From: Adlercreutzia sp910585575
GTDB taxonomy: Bacteria > Actinomycetota > Coriobacteriia > Coriobacteriales > Eggerthellaceae
Assembly (NCBI RefSeq): GCF_951801035.1
Contig: NZ_CATOKT010000001.1
Strand: one strand, 5' to 3'
DNA: 64,000 bases
Part shown: piece by piece, positions 54,400 to 62,513 of the stretch
Layout: every line of letters starts with the position of its first letter
Position numbering within the stretch: position 1 is the first letter of the stretch
Position numbers and translations under genes: made by a program
Notes under the pieces: generated by a model
The model's database searches: none
What the model was told of the DNA's origin: nothing
The model's input: the letters and a program-made list of their open reading frames with translations, nothing else

Positions 54400-55272
54400 A
54401 TGGAATTGCAATGGCCCCTTATTTTGTTTACGACGCTGCTGGCGTGGTCGGCGGGTGTGTTCGGCGCTCAGTGCCTCTACCTGCTGCGCGGCCAGGGCAA
54501 GAAGGCCCAGATGCCGGCGCTCATCGTGTCGGTGGTGCTGCTGGCCGTGGGCGGTATCGCGGTGTTCTTCCACCTGGAGCACTGGGAGCGCATCTTCAAT
54601 GGCTTCGGCCATGTGACCTCGGGTATCACCCAGGAGCTGATTGCCATCGTGGTGCTGTTCATCGTGATGGTGGTGTACTTCGTCTACCTGCGCCGCTCGG
54701 GTGACGAGGCGAAGGTGCCTGCATGGCTGGCGATTGTCGGTATCGTGCTGTCCGTGGTGCTGGTGGCGGTAATGGGCCACAGCTACATGATGGCCTCGCT
54801 GCCCGCATGGGACTCCGTCATGCAGATCGGCTCGCTTTTGGGCGCGGCCTGCGGCTTCGGCCCGGCTACCATGGCCATCCTGACGGCGCTGAAGGACGAG
54901 TCGCTCGACTACAACGCCAAGGTGAACCTCATCGGTCAGATCGTGAACCTGGTACTGGTGGTGGCTTACCTCATTGCCATGCAGATGACGGCGACGGCCT
55001 ACACCTCCGTAGAGTTCTGGTTCGACCCGACGAGCCCCACCCAGGATATCGCGGGCGACGGCTCCACCGAGCCCTTCGCCGGTGCCTCGATGGTGTGGTC
55101 GGTGGTGGCCATGATTGCGGCCGCCGCGGGCGTGGGTTCGGCCCTGGCCGGCAAAGCCAAGGGCGACTGGAAAGTGTGGGGTGCCATCGGCGTGGTGTGC
55201 GTCCTGATCAGCGCACTGTGCCTGCGCACCGTGTTCTACATGACCGGCGTGTCCATCTACCCGTTCTTCTAA
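54400..55272 (+). CDS. DmsC-like membrane anchor subunit
   Basis: A 290-residue protein with eight predicted membrane helices and the DmsC-type segment FFHLEHWERIFNGFGHVTSG. It anchors the complex and oxidises menaquinol. It starts four bases after the iron-sulfur gene, so the three genes form one transcript ending at the 55313 terminator. The separate NapGH-like pair upstream offers a second possible electron route. Confidence 0.9.
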   Translation: MELQWPLILFTTLLAWSAGVFGAQCLYLLRGQGKKAQMPALIVSVVLLAVGGIAVFFHLEHWERIFNGFGHVTSGITQELIAIVVLFIVMVVYFVYLRRSGDEAKVPAWLAIVGIVLSVVLVAVMGHSYMMASLPAWDSVMQIGSLLGAACGFGPATMAILTALKDESLDYNAKVNLIGQIVNLVLVVAYLIAMQMTATAYTSVEFWFDPTSPTQDIAGDGSTEPFAGASMVWSVVAMIAAAAGVGSALAGKAKGDWKVWGAIGVVCVLISALCLRTVFYMTGVSIYPFF

Positions 55273-55312
55273 CGAGTTCCGCCCGCCCTGCGGGACGGGC
55301 GGATCATGACAG

Positions 55313-55350
55313 AAAGAAAGCCTCCCGCGGGAGGCTTTCTTTACGTTTTG
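55313..55350. terminator. Bidirectional terminator after the Dms-like operon
   Basis: A perfect 15+15 palindrome (AAAGAAAGCCTCCCG and its complement) with T-rich ends on both strands, between the Dms-like operon and the convergent yqeY-like gene. A second GC-rich hairpin (CCGCCCG/CGGGCGG) lies just before it at about 55280-55302. Confidence 0.88.
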
Positions 55351-55363
55351 ATGTTGGGGTAGG

Positions 55364-55807
55364 TTAGCTTAGCTTCCCGCCCAGTTCCTTCGCGGCGGCT
55401 GCCTTGTCGAAGTTGCCGCCGGTGCGCTTGGTGAGCTCGCCCATGACGCGACCCATGTCCTTCTTCGTGGAGGCACCGGTGTCGGCCAGCACCACGTCAA
55501 TGAGGGCCACCAGCTCTTCGCCCTCCACTTGCTTTGGCAGGTACTCTTCCAGAATGGCCACCTGCTCGGTGAGCGTGTCGGTGCGCTCCTGGTTGTTGCC
55601 GGCCTTGATGGAGCCGTCCAGGGTCTCCTTCGTCTGCTTGATGGTGCGCTTCAGCATGGCGTCCACATCAGCCTCGGTGACCTCGCGGCGCTCGTTTACC
55701 TCGATGCTCTTCAGCTCGGTGTGCACCTGGCGCAAAATGTCGCGGCGTGCATTGTCGCGCGCCTTCATAGCGTTTTTGATCTCGTCCTGCAGCTGCTGGT
55801 ATTCCAT
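55364..55807 (-). CDS. YqeY/GatB C-terminal-like protein
   Basis: A 147-residue helical protein of the YqeY family, related to the tail domain of the GatB amidotransferase subunit: LQDEIKNAMKARDNARRDIL near the start, EYLPKQVEGEELVALI in the middle, and KDMGRVMGELTKRTGG near the end. Its cellular role is unclear; an effect on tRNA or amidotransferase reactions is assumed from the domain. ATG at 55807 follows CGAAAGGATC; a longer frame upstream is rejected. Confidence 0.92.
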   Translation of the reverse strand: MEYQQLQDEIKNAMKARDNARRDILRQVHTELKSIEVNERREVTEADVDAMLKRTIKQTKETLDGSIKAGNNQERTDTLTEQVAILEEYLPKQVEGEELVALIDVVLADTGASTKKDMGRVMGELTKRTGGNFDKAAAAKELGGKLS

Positions 55808-55960
55808 GGCGATCCTTTCGTGGTAGGCCTTTTGATTTTCATGATACTCCAATACCGCCGCTATTGTCCCTGATGCAAGGTCGTTCTTGGTTTGGGGACC
55901 AGGGGGAGCGCCGTGGCGGCGTGCCTAGAAACGGCATGATGCTTTTGAACCTTTCAGCTT

Positions 55961-55977
55961 CGTAAGGCAACGGTAAG
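55961..55977 (+). promoter_or_regulatory. Candidate response-regulator operator upstream of the ABC transporter operon
   Basis: CGTAAG and GGTAAG are direct half-sites 11 bases apart, inside GTAAGGCAACGGTAAG (55962-55977). This 16-mer matches CTTACGCAACCGTAAG upstream of the response-regulator gene (61452-61467) at 12 positions. OmpR-type regulators bind repeats with about this spacing. A TAGGAT at about 56012 could be the -10 box. Confidence 0.55.
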
Positions 55978-56058
55978 TTCAATCGATGGAACGCGTTCAG
56001 GCCCCTCTCTAGGATGGAATAGGTAAGAAAAGCCTGTCCGTCGAGAGAAAGGACTGTT

Positions 56059-56157
56059 GTGAAGACTGTGGGTAAAGTTATCATCGCGTTAGTGGTGGTG
56101 GGGGCTGTGAGCGTGGTGGCGCTGGGTCAGCTGCCAAAGATCGAGAGGAGCTACTAA
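56059..56157 (+). CDS. 32-residue membrane peptide leading the ABC transporter operon
   Basis: GTG start with GAGAAAGGA seven bases upstream. It encodes a 32-residue peptide that is essentially one membrane helix (KVIIALVVVGAVSVVALGQL) with a positive start and a charged PKIERSY end. Its stop overlaps the ATG of the ATPase gene (TAATG), so the two are translationally coupled. It may be a leader whose translation controls the ATPase or a small accessory subunit. Too short for most gene finders. Confidence 0.65.
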   Translation: MKTVGKVIIALVVVGAVSVVALGQLPKIERSY

Positions 56158-57056
56158 TGGCCGAAGTGTACACCGAGCCGTTCCCCGCAGCTTCTCCGAC
56201 AGGCACACCGCCGATCGACGCCTTCGCGCGCGAACAGTACGGCGCCCATGGGCGTATCGTGCCGCAGCCGGCTGGTGCGGCCCCCGGCGGTGCCCCCATG
56301 CTTTCGGTGCGCAATGTCGAGAAGATGTTCGGCAGCCGCGATTCGGTCACTCGGGCGCTTGCGGGTGTGTCCTTTGATGTGGCGGCCGGCGAGTTCGTGG
56401 GCATCATGGGGCCATCCGGGTCCGGCAAATCGACGTTGCTGAACTGCGTGTCTACCATCGACACCGTCACGAGCGGGCATATCCTTGTGGGCGGTCGCGA
56501 CATCACCACGCTCTCGCGCCGCCAACTGGCGAAATTCCGCCGCGACGATTTGGGCTTCATCTTTCAGGATTCGAACCTGCTCGACACGCTTACGGGCTTC
56601 GAGAACATCTCGCTGGCGCTTAGCATCAAGGGCGAGCCGGCCCGCGCCATTCCCGGCAAGGTGAACGCCATGGCCGCGCGCTTGGGGGTCGATGCCGTGT
56701 TGCAGAAGTACCCCTACCAGATGTCCGGCGGTCAGCGCCAGCGCATCGCTGCGGCTCGCGCCATGGTCACCGATCCGAAGCTCATTTTGGCCGACGAGCC
56801 CACCGGCGCGCTCGACTCGCGTAGTGCCGCTGTCATGTTAGAGATCATGGAAATGATGAACCAGCAGCTGGGCGCCACCATCATGATGGTCACCCACGAC
56901 GCCTTCGCCGCCAGCTACACGAACCGCGTGCTGTTCATCAAAGACGGCGCCGTCTTCAACGAGCTGCGCCGCGGCGACGAGACCCGCGACGCGTTCTTCG
57001 GTCGCATCATGGAAGTGGTGGCCTTCCTGGGAGGCGAGGCGGGCCATGTATCTTAA
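56157..57056 (+). CDS. ABC transporter ATPase (BceA/MacB type)
   Basis: A 299-residue ATPase. Walker A GPSGSGKS is at about residues 85-92, the Q-loop at FIFQDSN, the signature MSGGQRQRIAAARAM and Walker B LILADEPTGALD follow, and the H-loop is in MVTHDAF. It has an unusual ~45-residue N-terminal extension before the domain. With the FtsX-type permease it forms a BceAB-like exporter or sensor, a family that handles antimicrobial peptides. It overlaps the permease gene by 11 bases. Confidence 0.92.
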   Translation: MAEVYTEPFPAASPTGTPPIDAFAREQYGAHGRIVPQPAGAAPGGAPMLSVRNVEKMFGSRDSVTRALAGVSFDVAAGEFVGIMGPSGSGKSTLLNCVSTIDTVTSGHILVGGRDITTLSRRQLAKFRRDDLGFIFQDSNLLDTLTGFENISLALSIKGEPARAIPGKVNAMAARLGVDAVLQKYPYQMSGGQRQRIAAARAMVTDPKLILADEPTGALDSRSAAVMLEIMEMMNQQLGATIMMVTHDAFAASYTNRVLFIKDGAVFNELRRGDETRDAFFGRIMEVVAFLGGEAGHVS

Positions 57057-59253
57057 GCTAGCCCTGCGCAACGTGCGCCGCTCGGTGCGCGATTACGCTA
57101 TCTACTTCGTCACGCTGCTGTTCGGCGTGGCCGTGTTCTACGCCTTCAACTCCATCGGCAGCCAGCAGATTCTGTTCGACCTGCAGTCGTCCACCTCCGA
57201 GCGGCAGTTCGAGACAACGGCTCAGTTCCTCGGCATGTTTTCGGTGGTGGTGGCCTTTGTGCTGGGCTTCCTCATTCTGTACGCGAATCAGTTCCTCATC
57301 CGTCGGCGCAAGCGGGAATTCGGCACCTACCTGGTGCTGGGCATGAGCCCGGGGCGCGTGTCGCGCATCGTGCTGTACGAGACGGTGATGGTGGGCCTCG
57401 TGTCGCTGGCCGTGGGCCTGGTGACGGGCGTGCTGCTGTCCCAGGGCCTCAGCTTCCTGACAGCAATGCTGTTCGGTACCACCATGAGCAACTACCAGTT
57501 CGTGTTCTCCCAGGACGCGTTCTTCACGACGCTGGCCTGCTTCGCCGCCATTTACGTGGTGGTGGCCCTGTTCAACACCCTTACGGTCAGCCGTCAGAAG
57601 CTGATCAACCTACTGCATGCCGAGGCGCAGAACCAGCGCGTGGGCGTGCGCAACCCCTGGGTGTGCCTCGTGGTCTTCGTAGCGTCGCTGGGTGTTCTGG
57701 CCTATGCCTACCAGCAGCTCATTGAGAGCGGCCTGGTCATGCTGGACGACCCGCGGTTCTTCCGGGCCACGGTGGCTATGCTGGTGGGGTCGCTGCTGTT
57801 CTTCTGGTCGCTGGCTGGGTTCGTGGTGGCGGTGGTTACGCGGTTGCGCAACGTGTACCTGCGGGGGCTGCGTATGTTCACCGTGCGCCAGATTGCCAGC
57901 AAGATCAACACGGCATTCCTGTCGCTGTGGGCGGTATGCGTGCTGCTGTTCTTCTCTATCACGGTGTTCTCTACGGGCATGGGCTTCGTGGAGGTGTTCG
58001 TGGGCGGCATCGAGAAGGCGAACCCCTATTCCGCTACGCTTTCGGCGGCGGTGTGGTACGGGCCCGACGGCGACCCGCGGGCCTCGGCGGGCAGCGCGGC
58101 TCGCCACGACGAGATGGCGGCCGAGGCCCCCGAACGGCTGGAGGCAGCCGAGGCGGCGAACTGGGATATGGCGTTGCCGCTGCAAGAGGCCGCGCCCGAG
58201 CTGTGGGCCGAGACGATCGGCAAGTATGCCCAGGTGGACGAGTACCTAGTGCCTGATTCGACCTACGACGAGCTGATTGTGCCGGCTGAGGAGGCGGCCC
58301 CGGACGCCAACCTGCGCCTGGACGACCTGGAGAGCATTCGCACGACCGAGATCGGCGTCGTGGGGCTGTCGGACTTCAACGGCGCGCGCACCCTGCAGGG
58401 TCAGGAGCCCGTTGCCCTGGGAGAGGATCAGTATGCGCTGGCCAACAACATGGAGCTCTCGGCCGCGTTGGCCCGCGCCGTCGCGAAGGCCGCGCCTTCG
58501 GTGGACGTGCTGGGGCAGACCTTGACGCCGACGGGAGAGGTGCTGGACACCCAGTTGGAAGACAACGCCATGACCGCCGTGGGGCTCGTCCTCGTTGTGC
58601 CCGATGCGGTGGTGGATTCGCTGGTGGACGAGGGTCTTATCCCTTCGCGTTCGCTGCTGAACGTGAACTACGCTGACAACGGCAAGACGGTGGAAGAGAA
58701 CGACGCCGCGCTGGCCGCTATCGTGGCGGCGGCTCAACCGGCCTCCATGGGTGGCTTCGAGCAGGGCGCTGCGGGCGCCGATGACGAGTGGGCCAGCCTG
58801 TTGTGGCCGGTCACCCGCATCATCACCGCCAATGAGATGATTGTTCAGGCTGCGGGCTTGCGCCTGATGATCACCTATCTGGCGCTCTACATCGGGTTCA
58901 TCTTTCTCGTGTCTACGGCGGCCATCCTGGCTATCCAGCAGCTGTCCCAGGCCTCCGATTCCAGCCAGCGCTACCGTACCCTGTGGAAGTTGGGCTGCGA
59001 TCGCCGCATGGTGTTCCGCTCGCTGCTGGCCCAGGTGCTCGTGTACTTCCTCGTGCCTTTGGGGCTGGCGGTGTGCCACGTCACCTGCGCTGTCGGCGTC
59101 ATGTCGGAAAGCCTGTTCAACGCCATGGGCGTAAGCACCTTCGCCCCCATCATGCTGGCAGCCATTCTCACCCTGGTCGTCTACGGCGGCTACCTGGTAG
59201 TCACCTACTTCGCCAGCCGCGGCATTGTAAAAGGCGTCCTGCAGCAAGGGTGA
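57046..59253 (+). CDS. FtsX-type ABC permease (BceB-like)
   Basis: A 735-residue permease with ten predicted membrane segments: one near the start, three at about 60-185, two at about 205-265, one near 300 and three at the C-terminus. A large extracytoplasmic domain of about 280 residues (roughly 320-600) lies between helices seven and eight. That layout is characteristic of BceB proteins, which signal peptide load to a BceS-type kinase. The kinase and regulator are encoded convergently at 59617-61373. Confidence 0.88.
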   Translation: MYLKLALRNVRRSVRDYAIYFVTLLFGVAVFYAFNSIGSQQILFDLQSSTSERQFETTAQFLGMFSVVVAFVLGFLILYANQFLIRRRKREFGTYLVLGMSPGRVSRIVLYETVMVGLVSLAVGLVTGVLLSQGLSFLTAMLFGTTMSNYQFVFSQDAFFTTLACFAAIYVVVALFNTLTVSRQKLINLLHAEAQNQRVGVRNPWVCLVVFVASLGVLAYAYQQLIESGLVMLDDPRFFRATVAMLVGSLLFFWSLAGFVVAVVTRLRNVYLRGLRMFTVRQIASKINTAFLSLWAVCVLLFFSITVFSTGMGFVEVFVGGIEKANPYSATLSAAVWYGPDGDPRASAGSAARHDEMAAEAPERLEAAEAANWDMALPLQEAAPELWAETIGKYAQVDEYLVPDSTYDELIVPAEEAAPDANLRLDDLESIRTTEIGVVGLSDFNGARTLQGQEPVALGEDQYALANNMELSAALARAVAKAAPSVDVLGQTLTPTGEVLDTQLEDNAMTAVGLVLVVPDAVVDSLVDEGLIPSRSLLNVNYADNGKTVEENDAALAAIVAAAQPASMGGFEQGAAGADDEWASLLWPVTRIITANEMIVQAAGLRLMITYLALYIGFIFLVSTAAILAIQQLSQASDSSQRYRTLWKLGCDRRMVFRSLLAQVLVYFLVPLGLAVCHVTCAVGVMSESLFNAMGVSTFAPIMLAAILTLVVYGGYLVVTYFASRGIVKGVLQQG

Positions 59254-59326
59254 CGCGTTCTGACCGCGTGGGCGGCGGGGACTTCTCGCCGCCCTCTCGC
59301 GTTGCCGTTGAGTCACGAGCACGGGA

Positions 59327-59563
59327 AGCAGGTTCCAGAACGGCCTCTTTGGTATCGTTTGGAGCCAGCCAACTGAGCCAGCCAACCGTCTGATCTATCT
59401 CATTCTGAATGTGGGGAGCGAAAAGGTTCCAGAAACGGCCTCTTTGGTATCTTTCAAAGTGCCATAAAGAGGCCGTTCGGTTCCCTGCTTTGGCAAAAGG
59501 CCAGGTGAGCGTAGCGGCATCTGAGCGACAGGGGAACCAAACAGCCAGTTTTGGGAACCTACC
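59327..59563. repeat. Composite interspersed repeat, copy 2
   Basis: The 59254-59616 gap holds no gene. Segments 59327-59356, 59367-59406 and 59530-59563 match the three segments of the 34.2-34.4 kb repeat, two of them inverted. A further copy of the first unit starts at 59424 and pairs with its inverse: AACGGCCTCTTT with AAAGAGGCCGTT forms a perfect 12-bp stem (59433-59477). The hairpin lies between the convergent permease and kinase genes and could end both transcripts. Confidence 0.7.
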
Positions 59564-59616
59564 GTCTTTCTTCTTTGCCTGTTTGTTCTGCTGGCCCCGC
59601 TTCGCTGCCCCCCGTG

Positions 59617-60702
59617 CTACTGCTGGGACAAAAGCTTGCGGGTGCGGTCGTGGGGGAAGGTGAGGATGAGGCGGGTGCCGACCCCCTCCTCGCTGGCCAG
59701 CCCCACGTGCAGCCCCATGGCGGCGCAAAGGCTGGCCACCAGGTACAGCCCCATGCCCGTGGCCGAACCGTGGGCGCGGCCCACCTCGCCCGTGAAGCCT
59801 CGTTCGAAGACGCGGGGCACGTCCTGGGCGGGAATGCCGCAGCCGTTGTCGCGCACTTCTAGCACCGTGCGGCCGCGGGGCGTGCCCGCCTCCTCTTCGC
59901 GGGCGTTAAAGTTCAACTCGGTAGCGCCGTACTTGGCTGCGTTCACGGTGAGTTGGCTGAGAATAAATACGAGCCAGGGCTCGTCGGCCAGCACGGTGAG
60001 GTGCTCCGGGATGGCGAAGCGGGGCGTGCATCCGCGCTCAATGAGGAAGCGTGCGTTGCGCTTGCAAGCTTCACGGGCGGCTTCGAGCAAGTTCACCTCG
60101 CGAATGGCGTAATCTTGGGAAAGGGAAGAGGAGCGCGCATAGTAAAGCGCCTGGTCTACCTGGGCTTCAATGCGCTCCATCTCGCGAGCCACTTTACTAG
60201 CCAGGGCGCCTCCCTCGTTGGCGGTCATGAGCTTGATTGCGGCGATGGGCGTTTTGATCTCGTGGATCCACAGCTCGATGTAGCGTCGGTAGGCTTCCTC
60301 GTCGGCCGCAAGGCCGTCCACTTCGGCGGCGGAAAGGGCCCCGACGGCGCGCCCGGTTTCGTAGGCAATGGCTCCCTCGAGAAAGGACGGCTCAGCCACC
60401 AAGGATGCGAAAACGCTGGCACGGCGCAAAGAGGCAACGAGCTGGCTGAGCTCGCGGTACCAGGCCGCTTTGCGCCGATAGTCGATGACGGCCACACCGA
60501 GACCGCACAGGGTGACAAAATCGGCGATAAGCAAGGTGCCGTGGCCCGATACGCCCAGCGTGGGCAGCATCAAAAAGAGGCCGACAAGGCACAGCGCGAA
60601 AATGACGAGGGCAAACCAGTGGTCGCGGGCATAGGCAGCCGGGGTGAACGGCGGGAGCGCCGTTTCGGGTCGATCGGCGGCAGCAGGGCTGGGCTGGCTC
60701 AT
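59617..60702 (-). CDS. Membrane histidine kinase (BceS-like)
   Basis: A 361-residue kinase. Two close membrane helices with almost no external loop lie at about residues 30-80, the architecture of intramembrane-sensing kinases that read a BceAB transporter. The H-box is LWIHEIKTPIAAIKLM, the N-box NAAKYG, and the G-box DNGCGIPAQDVPRVFERGF with GMGLYL. ATG at 60702 overlaps the regulator stop (ATGA). Confidence 0.92.
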   Translation of the reverse strand: MSQPSPAAADRPETALPPFTPAAYARDHWFALVIFALCLVGLFLMLPTLGVSGHGTLLIADFVTLCGLGVAVIDYRRKAAWYRELSQLVASLRRASVFASLVAEPSFLEGAIAYETGRAVGALSAAEVDGLAADEEAYRRYIELWIHEIKTPIAAIKLMTANEGGALASKVAREMERIEAQVDQALYYARSSSLSQDYAIREVNLLEAAREACKRNARFLIERGCTPRFAIPEHLTVLADEPWLVFILSQLTVNAAKYGATELNFNAREEEAGTPRGRTVLEVRDNGCGIPAQDVPRVFERGFTGEVGRAHGSATGMGLYLVASLCAAMGLHVGLASEEGVGTRLILTFPHDRTRKLLSQQ

Positions 60703-61373
60703 ACGGCGTAGCCCTGACCGCGGCGCGTGACGAGGAAGTCCTCCGGAACACCCAGCGATCCAAGCGTCTTGCGGAGTCGGTTCACGTTGACCGTCAGTGT
60801 GTTGTCGTCGATAAAAGCGTCCGATTCCCACAGCGCGCACATGATGTCGCTGCGTGATACCACGGTACCGGGGGTCTTCATGAGCGTTTGCAGAATACGC
60901 AGCTCATTGCGGGTAAGTTCAGCGGTACGGTCCTGGTAGCCGACGGTGGCGTCGCCGAGGTTGAGCGTGACGCCACGATGCTCCATGACCAGGCCCGGGG
61001 CGCCTGGGCTGGTGCGCCGCAGCAGCGCTTGGATATGGGCGAGCAGAACAGCGGGGCGATAGGGCTTCACCACGTAGTCGTCGGCGCCGAGATTCATGGC
61101 CATGACCTCGTCGAATTCGCTTTCTGAAGAAGTGAGCATGATGATGGGAACGGTGCTTTGGGCGCGCAGATCGCGGCAGATGCTGTGGCCGTCGGCGCCG
61201 GGGAGCTTGAGGTCGAGCACGATGCAGTCGGGGTGCTGCGCCAAGGCCTGGGCGGCGGCGTCGGCGAAATGCGCGGTGCAGGCGCCTACGGTGAACCCTG
61301 CAAGCTCAAGAAGATGTGCCAGTTCGTTGCGAAGGGCGGTATCGTCTTCGATCAAATAGATGCGCTGGGCCAT
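60699..61373 (-). CDS. OmpR-family response regulator (BceR-like)
   Basis: A 224-residue regulator. The receiver has the EDD acidic site, phosphoacceptor Asp in CIVLDLKLPG, Thr in IIMLTSSE and Lys in YVVKPYRP. A winged-helix output domain follows (ELTRNELRILQTLM, then NRLRKTLGSLGV). It is the partner of the overlapping kinase gene. A palindrome upstream of it resembles a site upstream of the ABC operon, so it probably controls both. Confidence 0.95.
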   Translation of the reverse strand: MAQRIYLIEDDTALRNELAHLLELAGFTVGACTAHFADAAAQALAQHPDCIVLDLKLPGADGHSICRDLRAQSTVPIIMLTSSESEFDEVMAMNLGADDYVVKPYRPAVLLAHIQALLRRTSPGAPGLVMEHRGVTLNLGDATVGYQDRTAELTRNELRILQTLMKTPGTVVSRSDIMCALWESDAFIDDNTLTVNVNRLRKTLGSLGVPEDFLVTRRGQGYAV

Positions 61374-61446
61374 GACGCCTCCTGGTGGTCAAAAACAAGT
61401 CGATGTTTATTGTATCGCCGTGGCGTCAAAAGCGGTCGACTGACTT

Positions 61447-61468
61447 GCAACCTTACGCAACCGTAAGG
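61447..61468 (-). promoter_or_regulatory. Candidate operator upstream of the response-regulator gene
   Basis: CCTTACG-CAAC-CGTAAGG (61451-61468) is a perfect 7-bp inverted repeat. GCAACC occurs at 61447 and again 11 bases later at 61458. It resembles the site before the ABC transporter operon at 55961. It lies 75 bases upstream of the regulator start. Confidence 0.55.
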
Positions 61469-61494
61469 GCTGTCTTGCAGCGACGTCGGCGCCA

Positions 61495-61565
61495 TTGCAA
61501 AAGCGACCCGTGAGTCAGAGGGAAGGTTCGCGGCTCGTAGTGCCCTTGACGCTTGAGGGGAAATT
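61495..61565. repeat. Hairpin repeat, upstream copy flanking the MarR-like gene
   Basis: TTGCAAAAG, then a CCGTGA...GGTTCGCGGCTCG segment and CTTGACGC-TGAGGGG-AAA. It matches 62307-62381 at roughly 80-85 percent. Its stem is imperfect, unlike the second copy. Nothing else is evident between 61566 and 61777 except an AT-rich stretch at 61629-61690. Confidence 0.7.
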
Positions 61566-61777
61566 TCCCCATGTTGTTTTGAGGGCGCATAGCCCAACTG
61601 TGGAAGAACCCCTGTCTTGTTCAGTGTGAAGCATATTATTCAAGTTTGTAAATAAATACTATTTTATCAGGGAATATAATTATCTGTAGACAATGTGGAG
61701 GAAGGAGAAATCTGCCCCGAAGCGTTTTAAGGCTTGGGTATAGTGCCACCACGAGAGAACACAAGAAAGGATGACCT

Positions 61778-62263
61778 ATGACCCAGGCAACCAAAACTCT
61801 GAAGCAGCTGCGCAAGGCGGCCAAGCTGACCAATCGCGCGTTTCGCAAGCAGGGTCCGAAAAGCTACAAGAAGGGCCAGGGGGCTCTTCTGAAGGTGCTC
61901 CACTGCTCGGGCGGCACTATGGCTTCGACGGAGCTGGTCGACAAGCTTGGCTACGACCGTCGCTATCTGAAAGATGTCGTGCGTAAGGCGGTGCGCGGCG
62001 GTTACGCCACCATGGAGGACGTGCCGGGCGAGCGTGCCTATACGGTGAGCATCACGGCCGAGGGGGATGCCGTTGCCGAGAAGCGCTGCGCCGCCCAGAG
62101 CGAAGTGGCCGACCGTGTCCTGTCGGCCCTTACGCCCGAAGAGGTTGAGCAGCTGAATGCGCTGACCGAAAAAATCATCGTGCAGTGCAAGGACATGGGA
62201 GCCCATGGCGCGCGCAAGCATGGACGCCGTCACGGCCACGGGAAGCGCCGCTGCCGCAAGTAG
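61778..62263 (+). CDS. MarR-like regulator with His/Arg-rich tail
   Basis: A 161-residue winged-helix protein: GALLKVLHCSGGTMASTELV, a recognition helix around YDRRYLKDVVRKAV, a wing (PGERAYTVSITAEG), and a helical C-terminus. The last ~20 residues are basic and His-rich (ARKHGRRHGHGKRRC), unusual for the family and possibly metal- or nucleic-acid-binding. AGAAAGGATG precedes the ATG. No obvious target is adjacent. It is bracketed by two copies of a hairpin repeat, so it may have moved as a unit. Confidence 0.75.
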   Translation: MTQATKTLKQLRKAAKLTNRAFRKQGPKSYKKGQGALLKVLHCSGGTMASTELVDKLGYDRRYLKDVVRKAVRGGYATMEDVPGERAYTVSITAEGDAVAEKRCAAQSEVADRVLSALTPEEVEQLNALTEKIIVQCKDMGAHGARKHGRRHGHGKRRCRK

Positions 62264-62306
62264 CAAGCTTGATGGGCTGACCCGTAGCCGCAGCTAACAC
62301 AACGAG

Positions 62307-62381
62307 TTGCAAAAGAGAGCGAGCCGTGAACCAGAGGAAAGGTTCACGGCTCGTAGTGTTCTTGACGCCCGAGGGGGAAAG
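62307..62381. repeat. Hairpin repeat, downstream copy and likely terminator
   Basis: Second copy of the repeat at 61495. Here GAGCCGTGAACC (62321-62332) pairs perfectly with GGTTCACGGCTC (62341-62352) across an eight-base loop. It sits ~60 bases after the MarR-like stop and could serve as its terminator. Confidence 0.72.
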
Positions 62382-62513
62382 GGCGCCTCCGAACGAAGAG
62401 GAGAGAGAGGCCGTAGTCGAGAGGGGGGTTTCGACGAAGCGGTCTCTGTGAGTCCTATTATAGATCGCTATTATTCTAAGTCAAGAATAATTTATGAGTG
62501 GAAATAAATTTTT

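Noticed and set aside
55873..55900. GGTCGTTCTTGG resembling a unit of the 34-kb interspersed repeat
   Set aside because: Only twelve matching bases and no further similarity in the flanks; too short to call a copy.
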